Shown here in pieces: positions 46,396-55,543 of a DNA stretch of 64,000 nucleotides. The notes under the pieces are model-generated. The model made no database searches. It was not told where the DNA came from and saw only the letters and a program-made list of their open reading frames with translations. Position 1 is the stretch's first letter; every line of letters starts with the position of its first letter. This DNA comes from Streptomyces sp. NWU339 (lineage in GTDB: Bacteria; Actinomycetota; Actinomycetes; Streptomycetales; Streptomycetaceae): positions 306,734 to 370,733 of the forward strand of contig NZ_QFRK01000003.1 in the NCBI RefSeq assembly GCF_003143855.1, written 5' to 3'. Both the position numbers and the translations under genes were made by a program.

Positions 46396-47805
46396 CTACC
46401 GGCGGTCCTCCTCGTCCCGTGGGGCCTCTCGGCGACGGGAGCGCGGAAGGACACGCAGAGCATCCCCTATGTCCGCGACTTCCAGAACCTTCATTCCCGC
46501 CGGAATCCTGCCCGGATCGCCCGGCACGAGCGCGTGCGTGAAGCCCAGCCGGTGCGCCTCGGCGAGTCTGCGCTGCACGCCCGTGACCCGCCGCACCTCG
46601 CCCGCGAGGCCGACCTCGCCGATCGCGACCAGGTTCTTGGGCAGCGGGGTGTCGCTCGCCGCCGATGCCAGGGCGAGCGCGACGGCCAGATCCGCCGCCG
46701 GCTCGGAGAGTTTCACCCCGCCGACCGTCGCGGAGTAGATGTCGCGCTTGCCCAGGGCGCTGATGCGGCCGCGCTGTTCGAGGACCGCGAGCATCATCGA
46801 GACGCGCGAGGTCTCCAGTCCGGACGTGGTGCGGCGGGGGGAGGGGATCTGCGAGTCGACCGTGAGCGCCTGCACCTCGGCGACCAGAGGGCGGCGGCCC
46901 TCCAGCGTCACGGTCAGACAGGTGCCCGGGACCGGCTCCGCACGGCGGGTGAGGAACAGCCCGCTGGGGTCGGCGAGGCCCGTGATGCCCTCGTCGTGCA
47001 GCTCGAAGCAGCCGACCTCGTCGGTCGTGCCGTAGCGGTTCTTGACGCCCCGGACCAGGCGCAGGCGCGCGTGCCGGTCTCCCTCGAAGTGCAGGACCAC
47101 GTCCACCAGGTGCTCCAGCAGCCGCGGGCCCGCGATCGCGCCGTCCTTGGTGACGTGGCCCACCAGGAGGGTGGACATCCCGCGCTCCTTGGAGGTCCGG
47201 ATCAGCGCGCCGGCCACCTCACGGACCTGGGCCATGCCGCCCGGCGCCCCGTCGATCTCCGGGGAGGCGACCGTCTGCACCGAGTCGAGGATCAGCAGGG
47301 ACGGCTTCACCGCGTCCAGATGGCCGAGCACGGCGGACAGGTCCGTCTCGGCTGCGAGGTACAGGTGGTCGTCGATGGCGTGGATACGGTCGGCCCGCAG
47401 CCGGACCTGGCTCGCCGACTCCTCGCCCGTCACGTAGAGCGTGCGGTGCTCGTCGCTCGCCGACTTGGCCGCGACGTCCAGCAGGAGCGTGGACTTGCCG
47501 ACGCCCGGCTCGCCCGCGACGAGGACGACGGCGCCCGGGACCAGTCCGCCGCCGAGCACCCGGTCCAGCTCGGGGACGCCGGTGGAGCGGGCCGTGGCCT
47601 GGCGGCCGTCGACCTGGCCGATGGGCAGGGCGGAGGTGGTGACCCGCCCCGGGGCCGTCGTACGGACCGCGGGCACGCCGTACTCCTCGACCGTCCCCCA
47701 GGCATGGCACTCGGGGCAGCGGCCGAGCCACTTGGCCGTCTGCCAGCCGCACTCGGTGCAGCGGTAGGACGGTCGGTCCTTGGTGGTCTTGGTACGGGCA
47801 GCCAT
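46396..47805 (-). CDS. radA: DNA repair protein RadA
   Basis: A 469-residue RecA-like ATPase for branch migration in recombinational repair. Zinc finger Cys16-X2-Cys19-X10-Cys30-X2-Cys33 (YRCTECGWQTAKWLGRCPEC), Walker A GEPGVGKST at about 98-106, Walker B LLILDSVQ, the RadA-specific KNRYG motif (GVKNRYGTTDEVG), and a Lon-type C-terminal domain (SEPAADLAVALALASAA and NLVAIGEVGLAGEVRRV). ATG 47805. Same strand as disA, about 240 bp upstream of it. Confidence 0.97.
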   Translation of the reverse strand: MAARTKTTKDRPSYRCTECGWQTAKWLGRCPECHAWGTVEEYGVPAVRTTAPGRVTTSALPIGQVDGRQATARSTGVPELDRVLGGGLVPGAVVLVAGEPGVGKSTLLLDVAAKSASDEHRTLYVTGEESASQVRLRADRIHAIDDHLYLAAETDLSAVLGHLDAVKPSLLILDSVQTVASPEIDGAPGGMAQVREVAGALIRTSKERGMSTLLVGHVTKDGAIAGPRLLEHLVDVVLHFEGDRHARLRLVRGVKNRYGTTDEVGCFELHDEGITGLADPSGLFLTRRAEPVPGTCLTVTLEGRRPLVAEVQALTVDSQIPSPRRTTSGLETSRVSMMLAVLEQRGRISALGKRDIYSATVGGVKLSEPAADLAVALALASAASDTPLPKNLVAIGEVGLAGEVRRVTGVQRRLAEAHRLGFTHALVPGDPGRIPAGMKVLEVADIGDALRVLPRSRRREAPRDEEDRR

Positions 47806-47979
47806 GTCGAAACCGTAGCTCCCGCCACTGACAACGAGTACCGGAGCCCGCCACACGGGAGCCGCGCCGGCCGTGAGGCGAAAGGTTCCTGTCCCCGATT
47901 GAGGGATCGTTTCACCCGTATGGATTAAAACTGCGCAGGGCTCCGGAAGGGGCCACCCCCGGCCGCCTACGGTCGCCGA

Positions 47980-49797
47980 ATGATGAGCAGTGGCCCGGAG
48001 ATCCCGACCCGCAGGACCGGCGCACACCGGGCGCACCGGGAGGTGCGTGACCGGGGGGCCGCCCGCACGCTGGCGCACCGGCCGCCGGTGTGCCGCGAAC
48101 CGTACCTGGACGGCCTGTTCACCTACTGCCTGTCCGTGCTGTGCGACCACGACGCGGCGACCGCCGCCCTGGCCGAGGTCCTCACGCTCGCGGAGCGCCG
48201 CGGCCGGCAGGTGCCGGACGCGGCCGGGGACCGCAGGGCCTGGCTGTACGCGCTGGCCCGCTGGGCGTGTCTGCGCAAGCTGACCGAGGCCCGGCAGGAA
48301 CGGCAGGTCACCCATGCGGCGGGCCGCGGCGGCCGGAGACGGCCGGCCCGGACCGCCACCGCCCCGGCCGCCTCCGAGGAGGTCCAGGAGCAGCGGCGCG
48401 GTGAACTGGCCCTGCTGGCCTGGCCGGAGGCCGCGGGCACCACACCGGAGCAGCGCGAGGCGCTCGAACTCGCCGTCCGCCACCACCTCGGTGCCCACGA
48501 GGTCGCCGCCGTGCTCGGCATGGAACCCGTCGACGCCCGCGACCTGCTCGCCTCCGCCGCCTGCGAGGTCGAGCGCACCCGTGCGGCGCTCGCCGTCGTC
48601 GAGGCCGGTGCCTGCCGGGGCGTGGCGCACCTCACCGGCGACAACCGGCTCGTGCTCAGCAGCACGCTGCGCCGCGAACTCGTCCGGCACGTCGACGACT
48701 GCCCGCGCTGCCGCCGTACCGCCGAGCACGCCGTCCCCGGCCGCTGGCCCGGCACCAGCGTCACCCCCGACGAACTGCCCGTCCTGACGGTTTCCGACGC
48801 CGCCCTGCGCGCGGCGATGGCGCGGCACTCGCGCGCGCGTGGTGCCGCGCCCCGCTTCGACCGGCGCGGCTTTCCGATGGATCCCAAGGACCGGATCGCG
48901 CGAAGAGAGCGGCTGCGCGCGCGTGCCGTCACGACGACCGTCGTCGCCACCGTCGTCGCGGCCCCCGTGCTCGCGCTGTGGGCCGCCTACCGGGGCACCC
49001 CCGTCGGCGAGGCAGGGGACGGCCGCTCCGCCTCCGCGCGGGAGGCCGACACGCCCGTCGACCTCGACGGCGGGGGAGCGGGCGGATACGAGAACGCCGG
49101 CAACGCCAGCACCCGGCCGGGCGGCCCTTTCGGCAAGGACGGCAAGGACGGCAAGGACGGTGCGGCCGACGTGTCCGTGGAGGTCGTCGGTGTCACCGGG
49201 GCCGCCCCCAGGGGCGCCGCCGCGCTGGGCGTCACTGCCGGTCACAGCGGTGACACCACGCTGATCACGCTGACCGCCAGGGGCTCCGCCCCGGTCCGCT
49301 GGTCCGCGTCGACGGGTGCGTCCTGGCTGTATCTGAGTCGGTCGTCGGGGACGCTCCGACCGGGCCGGTCATTGACGATCAAGGTCTACGTCGACCAGTT
49401 GCGCGAGCCGTCCGGCCGCTGGAGCGCGTGGGTGGCGGTCTCACCCGCCGGGGCCGTGGTGACCATCGAGGGTCACGGCCCGGCCCCCGGCCCCTCCGTT
49501 CCCGGCGGCTCGCACTCCGGTCGTCCCGGAAGCCCGGGGACCGCGCACCCCGGCTCCCCGAGCACCCCTCCCCCGAGCCCCGGCGAGCCGGGAGGACCGC
49601 CGCCGTCGTCCCAGGCCCCGGATCCGACGCCCACGTCACCGGTCCCCTCGGAGCCCGACCCGGAGCCCACCGATCCGACACCGAGCGATCCGACACCGAG
49701 CGACCCGACCTCGACGGACCCGCCCCCCACCGCCCCCGCGGACTCGACATCACCGTCCGCGGGCGACGGCGGCGACGCGAGCCCGTTCGCGTCCTGA
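47980..49797 (+). CDS. Sigma-factor-like protein fused to transmembrane helix and BACON domain
   Basis: A 605-residue multi-domain protein. N-terminal region (about 40-100) YLDGLFTYCLSVLCDHDAATAALAEVLTLAERR ... AWLYALARWACLRKLTEA resembles ECF sigma region 2; 155-205 (REALELAVRHHLGAHEVAAVLGMEPVDARDLLA) resembles region 4. A His237-X3-Cys241-X2-Cys244 zinc-finger-like motif follows. One membrane helix at about 317-337. Outside the membrane is a BACON-type beta domain (about 395-500, SGASWLYLS-like motif TGASWLYLSRSSGTL) and a Pro/Ser/Thr-rich tail. Probably a streptomycete-specific sensor or regulator; activity as a sigma factor is unproven. Confidence 0.75.
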   Translation: MMSSGPEIPTRRTGAHRAHREVRDRGAARTLAHRPPVCREPYLDGLFTYCLSVLCDHDAATAALAEVLTLAERRGRQVPDAAGDRRAWLYALARWACLRKLTEARQERQVTHAAGRGGRRRPARTATAPAASEEVQEQRRGELALLAWPEAAGTTPEQREALELAVRHHLGAHEVAAVLGMEPVDARDLLASAACEVERTRAALAVVEAGACRGVAHLTGDNRLVLSSTLRRELVRHVDDCPRCRRTAEHAVPGRWPGTSVTPDELPVLTVSDAALRAAMARHSRARGAAPRFDRRGFPMDPKDRIARRERLRARAVTTTVVATVVAAPVLALWAAYRGTPVGEAGDGRSASAREADTPVDLDGGGAGGYENAGNASTRPGGPFGKDGKDGKDGAADVSVEVVGVTGAAPRGAAALGVTAGHSGDTTLITLTARGSAPVRWSASTGASWLYLSRSSGTLRPGRSLTIKVYVDQLREPSGRWSAWVAVSPAGAVVTIEGHGPAPGPSVPGGSHSGRPGSPGTAHPGSPSTPPPSPGEPGGPPPSSQAPDPTPTSPVPSEPDPEPTDPTPSDPTPSDPTSTDPPPTAPADSTSPSAGDGGDASPFAS

Positions 49798-49831
49798 CGC
49801 GTGCATCGCGCCGTGTGCGCCGTGTGTTCCG

Positions 49832-49858
49832 CGGGCTCCGTCGCATGCCCGGAGCCCG
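49832..49858. terminator. Hairpin between converging BACON and Cys-rich protein genes
   Basis: A 9-bp stem (49832-49840 with 49850-49858, GGGCTCC type) with a 9-nt loop, in an 85-bp gap between two stop codons. Confidence 0.7.
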
Positions 49859-49882
49859 GCGCCCCGGGAGACACGGTGAGGA

Positions 49883-50731
49883 TCAGGCGGGATCCGCCGG
49901 ATGCGGTGCCACCAGCGGCAACTGCGAGGCCAGCCGTTCCTCGCACAGCTCGGCCAGCCGGTCGTAGCCGGCCTTGCCCATCAGCTCGGTCAGCTCCGCC
50001 CGGTAGGAGACGTACACCGGATCGCCCGCACCGTGCGCCGAGGTCGCCGACGTGCACCACCAGTGCAGGTCGTGGCCGCCCGGACCCCAGCCGCGGCGGT
50101 CGTACTCGCCGATGGAGACCTGCAGCACGCGCGTGTCGTCGGGCCGGTCGATCCAGTCGTACGTCCGCCGGATCGGAAGCTGCCAGCACACGTCCGGCTT
50201 GGTCTCCAGCGGCTCGCGGCCCTCCCTCAGGGCGAGGATGTGCAGCGAGCAGCCCATGCCACCGGCGAACCCCGGCCGGTTCTGGAAGATGCACGAGCCC
50301 TGGAACGGCCGGGTCTGACGGTCGCCGTCCTCGTCCTCGGAGACCCAGCCGTTCCGGGTGCCCTCGGCGTGGTGCTGCCAGATGTCCGGAGTGAGCCGCG
50401 CCACATGCCCCGCGACCCGCTTCTCGTCGTCCTCGTCCGAGAAATGCGCGCCCAGGGTGCAGCACCCGTCGTCCGCGCGGCCCGCCTGGATGCCCTGGCA
50501 GCCGCTGCCGAAAACGCAGTTCCAGCGAGAGGTCAGCCATGTCAGGTCACAGCGGAACACCTGCTCGTCGTCCGCCGGATCGGGGAACTCCACCCACGCC
50601 CGCGCGAAGTCAAGGCCCTTCTCGTCGTTCGGCGGAACATCCGACGGCACCTGCGAAGGACCGACGACCTTTTTGGTCTTCTTGGTCTTCATGTCCGTCT
50701 TCTCGTTCTTCGCCTTTTTCGTCTTTGGCAC
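49883..50731 (-). CDS. Cys-rich conserved protein with Lys-rich N-terminus
   Basis: A 282-residue protein. After a lysine-dense start ([19 protein letters not shown]) there is an acidic spacer and a Cys-rich core: [59 protein letters not shown] and [14 protein letters not shown], with nine Cys in all, then [12 protein letters not shown]. The arrangement suggests a Zn- or Fe-S-binding protein related to DUF3109/YkgJ-type families, which is inference. GTG 50731 gives the longest plausible N-terminus; an ATG 39 nt in (MKTKKTKK) is possible. Divergent from the Ppx/GppA gene. Confidence 0.65.
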   Translation of the reverse strand: MPKTKKAKNEKTDMKTKKTKKVVGPSQVPSDVPPNDEKGLDFARAWVEFPDPADDEQVFRCDLTWLTSRWNCVFGSGCQGIQAGRADDGCCTLGAHFSDEDDEKRVAGHVARLTPDIWQHHAEGTRNGWVSEDEDGDRQTRPFQGSCIFQNRPGFAGGMGCSLHILALREGREPLETKPDVCWQLPIRRTYDWIDRPDDTRVLQVSIGEYDRRGWGPGGHDLHWWCTSATSAHGAGDPVYVSYRAELTELMGKAGYDRLAELCEERLASQLPLVAPHPADPA

Positions 50732-50826
50732 CCGTCCAGGGTAAGTCGCCCATCTCACTGTCCGGCACCGGCTCGAGTTCCGTGGAGCGGGGTTCACGCC
50801 GTCCGGCGGGCAGTAGCGTGCCGTAC

Positions 50827-51759
50827 ATGAGACTCGGTGTCCTCGACGTGGGTTCGAACACGGTGCATCTGCTGGTGGTGGACGCGCACCCCGGGGCGTG
50901 CCCGCTGCCCGCCCACTCGCACAAGGCGGAGCTGCGCCTCGCCCAGCTGCTGGACGCCGACGGAGCGATCGGTTCCGACGGGACGGACATGCTGATCTCG
51001 GTCCTCCAGGGAGCGCTCCGGGCCGCCGAGGACAAAGGCGTCGAGGAACTGCTGCCGTTCGCGACGTCGGCGGTGCGTGACGCACGCAACGCCGACGACG
51101 TCCTCGCGCGCGTGCGGGAGGAGACCGGCGTCAAGCTCCAGGTCCTCACCGGCGCGGAGGAGGCCCGGCTCACCTTCCTCGCCGCCCGTCGCTGGTTCGG
51201 CTGGTCGGCGGGAAAACTGCTGGTCATCGACATCGGCGGCGGCTCCCTGGAGGTCGCCTTCGGTGTCGACGAGGAGCCCGACACCGCGGTGTCGCTGCCG
51301 CTGGGCGCCGGCCGTCTCACCATCGCCCGGCTGCCCGGCGACCCGCCGGCACCGGACGACGTCCGTGCGCTGCGCCGGCACGTCCGCGCGGAGATCGCCC
51401 GCACGGTCGGCGAGTTCAGCCGCCTCGGCCCGCCCGACCGTGTGGTGGCCACCTCCAAGACCTTCAAGCAGCTCGCCCGCATCGCGGGCGCCGCCCGCTC
51501 CACCGAGGGCCTGTACGTCCCGCGTGAGCTCAAGCGCCAGTCCCTGGAGGGCTGGGTGTCGCGGCTGTCCGGCATGACCACCGCCGAGCGTGCCGGGCTT
51601 CCCGGCGTCTCCGAGGGCCGCGCGGGCCAGCTGGTGGCCGGGGCCCTGGTGGCGGAGGCCGCGATGGACCTGTTCGACGTGGAGTGCCTGGAGATCTGCC
51701 CCTGGGCCCTGCGCGAGGGCGTCATCCTGCGCCGCCTGGACCACATGGGCCCGGCGTAG
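50827..51759 (+). CDS. Ppx/GppA-family exopolyphosphatase/pppGpp phosphatase
   Basis: A 310-residue ASKHA-fold phosphatase. Motifs: [18 protein letters not shown] (phosphate 1), [56 protein letters not shown] (phosphate 2), and LPLGAGRLT. It is the short, two-domain actinobacterial form, without the HD-like C-terminal domain. Polyphosphate or pppGpp as substrate cannot be told from sequence. ATG 50827. Upstream of the sugar-phosphate isomerase-like gene. Confidence 0.93.
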   Translation: MRLGVLDVGSNTVHLLVVDAHPGACPLPAHSHKAELRLAQLLDADGAIGSDGTDMLISVLQGALRAAEDKGVEELLPFATSAVRDARNADDVLARVREETGVKLQVLTGAEEARLTFLAARRWFGWSAGKLLVIDIGGGSLEVAFGVDEEPDTAVSLPLGAGRLTIARLPGDPPAPDDVRALRRHVRAEIARTVGEFSRLGPPDRVVATSKTFKQLARIAGAARSTEGLYVPRELKRQSLEGWVSRLSGMTTAERAGLPGVSEGRAGQLVAGALVAEAAMDLFDVECLEICPWALREGVILRRLDHMGPA

Positions 51760-51959
51760 CGACGTCCGCGCGGCGGGTGAGTGCGGAGCGGCCGTGTTCG
51801 GTTAGGTCGATCACACGGCGGGCGCCCGGACCGGAGGCCGGGGGCACCGGACAAGCGCCCCGTGCCCTGCGGACACGCCGTTCCGACGAGGGCGGACGAC
51901 CCCGGCCGAAGCACGTCGCTCGCGTCCGCCCGTCGAACACACCCCGTACGCTGTCCCTC

Positions 51960-52820
51960 GTGGCAGAACCAGCGGTGCGCATCCCGGATGCGAAGGTCGC
52001 CCTGTCGACGGCCTCCGTCTACCCGGAGTCGACGGCGACGGCCTTCGAGATCGCCGCACGCCTCGGGTACGACGGCGTCGAGGTCATGGTGTGGACCGAT
52101 CCGGTCAGCCAGGACATCGAGGCACTGCGCAGACTCAGCGACTACCACCGGGTCCCCGTCCTCGCCGTGCACGCCCCCTGCCTGCTCATCACGCAGCGCG
52201 TGTGGTCCACCGACCCCTGGACCAAGCTCCAGCGGGCCCGTTCCGCCGCCGAGCGGCTCGGGGCCACCACGGTCGTCGTCCATCCGCCCTTCCGCTGGCA
52301 GCGCCACTACGCCCGCGACTTCGTCGACGGGATCTGGCGGATGGCGAACGAGACGGATGTGCGGTTCGCTGTGGAGAACATGTACCCCTGGCGCTACCGC
52401 GACCGCGAGATGCTCGCCTACGCCCCTGACTGGGACGTCACCAAGGACGACTACCGCCACTTCACGATCGATCTCAGCCACGCCTCGACCGCCCGCACCG
52501 ACGCCCTGGGGATGCTCGACCGCATGGGCGACCGCCTCGGTCACGTCCACCTCGCCGACGGCCGGGGTTCGGCCAAGGACGAGCACCTCGTGCCCGGCCG
52601 CGGCGACCAGCCGTGCGCCGAGGTGCTGGAGCGCCTCGCGGCCGACGGCTTCGACGGCCATGTCGTCATCGAGGTCAACACCCGCCGTGCCATGTCCAGC
52701 GCGGAGCGCGAGGCCGACCTGGCGGAGGCGCTCGCGTTCACCCGCCTGCACCTGGCGTCCGGGTCCACAGGATCCACAGGACCCACAGGGCCCTCGGTGA
52801 TCCGGGTGCCGCGGCGATGA
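51960..52820 (+). CDS. Sugar phosphate isomerase/epimerase-like TIM-barrel protein
   Basis: A 286-residue xylose-isomerase-like AP-endonuclease family 2 fold: [114 protein letters not shown] and [10 protein letters not shown]. Metal-binding His and Glu residues in these blocks are intact. GTG 51960 is used. It overlaps the TetR gene by 4 bp. Substrate unknown. A Gly/Ser/Thr repeat ([11 protein letters not shown]) lies near the end. Confidence 0.88.
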   Translation: MAEPAVRIPDAKVALSTASVYPESTATAFEIAARLGYDGVEVMVWTDPVSQDIEALRRLSDYHRVPVLAVHAPCLLITQRVWSTDPWTKLQRARSAAERLGATTVVVHPPFRWQRHYARDFVDGIWRMANETDVRFAVENMYPWRYRDREMLAYAPDWDVTKDDYRHFTIDLSHASTARTDALGMLDRMGDRLGHVHLADGRGSAKDEHLVPGRGDQPCAEVLERLAADGFDGHVVIEVNTRRAMSSAEREADLAEALAFTRLHLASGSTGSTGPTGPSVIRVPRR

Positions 52821-53464
52821 CCGACGTCGGCGAGCCCGGCGGCCCGGACGCGTCCTCCGGCGGCCACGGCACCGCCCGGCGCCGCGGCCGTCCCCCGCGT
52901 ACGGAGTCGGCCGGCACCCGCGACCGCATCCTGGACGCCGCCCGCGAGGAGTTCTCCGAACGCGGGTACGAGAAGACCTCCGTACGGGGGATCGCCAAGT
53001 CGGCCGGTGTCGACTCCGCACTGGTCCACCACTACTTCGGCACCAAGGAACAGGTCTTCGAGGCGGCCGTCGAGGTCGCCTTCGCCCCCGCGCTCAAGGG
53101 CCGGGACGCCGTCCTCGACGCTCCCGTCGAGGAGGTCGGCGAGCGGATGACCCGGATGATCCTCGATCTGTGGGAGAACCCGGTGACCCGGACCCCACTG
53201 CTCGCGATCGTCCGGTCCGCCGTCAACAACGAGGCCGCGGCCGGCGTCTTCCGCCGCCTGGTCGCCGGCCAGCTGCTGCGCCGGATCGCGGGGCGGCTCG
53301 ACCTGCCGGACGCGGAGCTGCGCGCCGAGCTCGCCGCCGCCCAGCTGGTCGGCATCGCGATGATCCGGTACGTGATCAAGGTGGAGCCGCTGGCCTCGGC
53401 GGACCCCGAGCAGATCGTCAGGCGGGTGGCACCGGTGGTGCAGGGACATCTGACCGGCCGGTGA
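52817..53464 (+). CDS. TetR-family transcriptional regulator
   Basis: A 215-residue repressor-type protein. A basic/flexible start ([15 protein letters not shown]) leads into the helix-turn-helix: [52 protein letters not shown] (about residues 35-87). The C-terminal ligand domain is of the TetR_C_17-like type ([34 protein letters not shown]). ATG 52817 overlaps the upstream stop. It may control its operon mates; target sites were not identified. Confidence 0.92.
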   Translation: MTDVGEPGGPDASSGGHGTARRRGRPPRTESAGTRDRILDAAREEFSERGYEKTSVRGIAKSAGVDSALVHHYFGTKEQVFEAAVEVAFAPALKGRDAVLDAPVEEVGERMTRMILDLWENPVTRTPLLAIVRSAVNNEAAAGVFRRLVAGQLLRRIAGRLDLPDAELRAELAAAQLVGIAMIRYVIKVEPLASADPEQIVRRVAPVVQGHLTGR

Positions 53465-53624
53465 CCGGCCCCTGACGCACCCGCGGCCCACCGCTCCCGC
53501 GCCGAGACACGCATCTCGCAATCCGGACACCCTGTCCCGCCCCCTGGATGACCGGCGTACGCTCGACCGGAGTCAGAACTCTCTGACCCCGGCACCCTGA
53601 GAAGGTCTGAAGGAGCGAGCGACG

Positions 53625-55478
53625 ATGCCCGAGCTGAGGTCCCGCACAGTCACCCACGGCCGCAACATGGCGGGCGCACGCGCCCTGATGCGGGCCTCAG
53701 GTGTACCGGGCGCGGACATCGGCCGCAAGCCGATCATCGCCGTCGCCAACAGCTTCACGGAGTTCGTCCCCGGCCACACCCACCTCGCGCCGGTGGGCAG
53801 GATCGTCAGCGAGGCGGTCGTCGAGGCCGGCGGCATCCCGCGCGAGTTCAACACGATCGCCGTCGACGACGGCATCGCGATGGGTCACGGCGGCATGCTG
53901 TACTCGCTGCCCTCCCGCGACCTGATCGCGGACAGCGTGGAGTACATGGTCGAGGCGCACCGCGCGGACGCCCTGATCTGCATCTCCAACTGCGACAAGA
54001 TCACCCCGGGCATGCTCAACGCCGCCCTGCGGCTGAACATCCCGACGGTCTTCGTCTCCGGCGGCCCGATGGAGGCCGGCCGGGCCACCCTGGTCGACGG
54101 CACGGTCCGCACGCTGGACCTGATCGACGCGATGGTGGACGCCGCCAACGACGAGATCTCCGACGCCGACGTCCTGCGCATCGAGGAGAACGCCTGCCCG
54201 ACCTGCGGCAGCTGTTCCGGCATGTTCACCGCCAACTCGATGAACTGCCTCACCGAGGCCATCGGCCTGTCCCTCCCCGGCAACGGCTCGGTCCTCGCCA
54301 CCCACACGGCCCGCAAGGCGCTCTACGAGAACGCCGCCCGCACGGTCATGGACATCACCCGCCGCTACTACGAGCAGGACGACGAGACGGTCCTGCCGCG
54401 CGGCATCGCCACCGTCGCGGCCTTCGAGAACGCGATGGCGCTGGACATCGCCATGGGCGGCTCGACCAACACGATCCTGCACCTGCTGGCCGCCGCCCAG
54501 GAGGCGGAGGTCCCGTTCGGCCTGACCGAGATCGACGCCCTCTCGCGCCGCGTGCCCTGCCTGGCGAAGGTGGCGCCCAACGTCGCCAAGGACCGCACGT
54601 ACTACATGGAGGACGTGCACCGCGCCGGCGGCATCCCCGCCCTGCTCGGCGAACTGCACCGCGCGGGCATGCTGAACGAGGACGTGCACTCGGTCCACAG
54701 CCCGTCCCTGGCCGACTGGCTGAAGACCTGGGACATCCGCGGCGGCTCCCCGTCCCCGGAGGCGGTGGAGCTGTGGCACGCGGCACCCGGCTGCGTCCGC
54801 TCCGCCGAGGCGTTCTCCCAGTCCGAGCGCTGGGACGCCCTCGACGAGGACGCCGAGGGCGGCTGCATCCGCTCCGCCGAGCACGCCTACTCCAAGGACG
54901 GCGGCCTGGCCGTGCTGCGCGGCAACCTCGCCGTCGACGGCTGCGTGGTCAAGACGGCCGGCGTCGACGAGTCCATCTGGACCTTCGAGGGCCCGGCGGT
55001 CGTCTGCGAGTCGCAGGACGAGGCCGTCGAGAAGATCCTCACCAAGCAGGTCAAGGAAGGCGACGTCGTCGTCATCCGCTACGAGGGTCCCAAGGGCGGC
55101 CCCGGCATGCAGGAGATGCTCTACCCGACGTCGTACCTGAAGAGCCGCGGCCTCGGAAAGGCCTGCGCCCTGATCACCGACGGCCGGTTCTCCGGCGGCA
55201 CCTCCGGCCTCTCCATCGGCCACGCCTCCCCGGAGGCGGCGTCGGGCGGCACCATCGCCCTGGTCGAGGAGGGCGACCGCATCCGCATCGACATCCCGAA
55301 CCGCTCGATCGAGCTCCTGGTGGACGACGCCGAACTGGCCCGCCGCGAGCGGGAACTGAACGGCACGTACGCGCCGAAGAACCGCGACCGCAAGGTCTCG
55401 GCGGCTCTGAAGGCGTACGCGGCCATGGCCACGAGCGCCGACAAGGGCGCGGTGCGGGACATCTCGAAGCTCGCCTGA
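53625..55478 (+). CDS. ilvD: Dihydroxy-acid dehydratase
   Basis: A 617-residue Fe-S enzyme of branched-chain amino-acid synthesis (valine, isoleucine, leucine and pantoate precursors). Fe-S ligand regions: Cys123 in SNCDKITPG and Cys191 in [11 protein letters not shown]; also [23 protein letters not shown] at the start, [52 protein letters not shown] and the [11 protein letters not shown] end. ATG 53625 follows GAAGGAG. A strong hairpin terminator ends the gene. Confidence 0.97.
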   Translation: MPELRSRTVTHGRNMAGARALMRASGVPGADIGRKPIIAVANSFTEFVPGHTHLAPVGRIVSEAVVEAGGIPREFNTIAVDDGIAMGHGGMLYSLPSRDLIADSVEYMVEAHRADALICISNCDKITPGMLNAALRLNIPTVFVSGGPMEAGRATLVDGTVRTLDLIDAMVDAANDEISDADVLRIEENACPTCGSCSGMFTANSMNCLTEAIGLSLPGNGSVLATHTARKALYENAARTVMDITRRYYEQDDETVLPRGIATVAAFENAMALDIAMGGSTNTILHLLAAAQEAEVPFGLTEIDALSRRVPCLAKVAPNVAKDRTYYMEDVHRAGGIPALLGELHRAGMLNEDVHSVHSPSLADWLKTWDIRGGSPSPEAVELWHAAPGCVRSAEAFSQSERWDALDEDAEGGCIRSAEHAYSKDGGLAVLRGNLAVDGCVVKTAGVDESIWTFEGPAVVCESQDEAVEKILTKQVKEGDVVVIRYEGPKGGPGMQEMLYPTSYLKSRGLGKACALITDGRFSGGTSGLSIGHASPEAASGGTIALVEEGDRIRIDIPNRSIELLVDDAELARRERELNGTYAPKNRDRKVSAALKAYAAMATSADKGAVRDISKLA

Positions 55479-55496
55479 CACCGGCCCGACACCACC

Positions 55497-55540
55497 ACCA
55501 CGCGCGCGTGGCCCCTCATCCGGGGCCACGCGCGCGTGGT
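55497..55540. terminator. Bidirectional terminator after ilvD
   Basis: A perfect 19-bp stem (55497-55515 with 55522-55540) and 6-nt loop in the 65-bp gap to the converging kinase gene. Confidence 0.93.
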
Positions 55541-55543
55541 GCT

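Noticed and set aside
47806..49245. Upstream extension of radA by about 480 codons
   Set aside because: The extra part lies opposite the BACON-protein gene and the standard RadA start with its zinc finger is at 47805.
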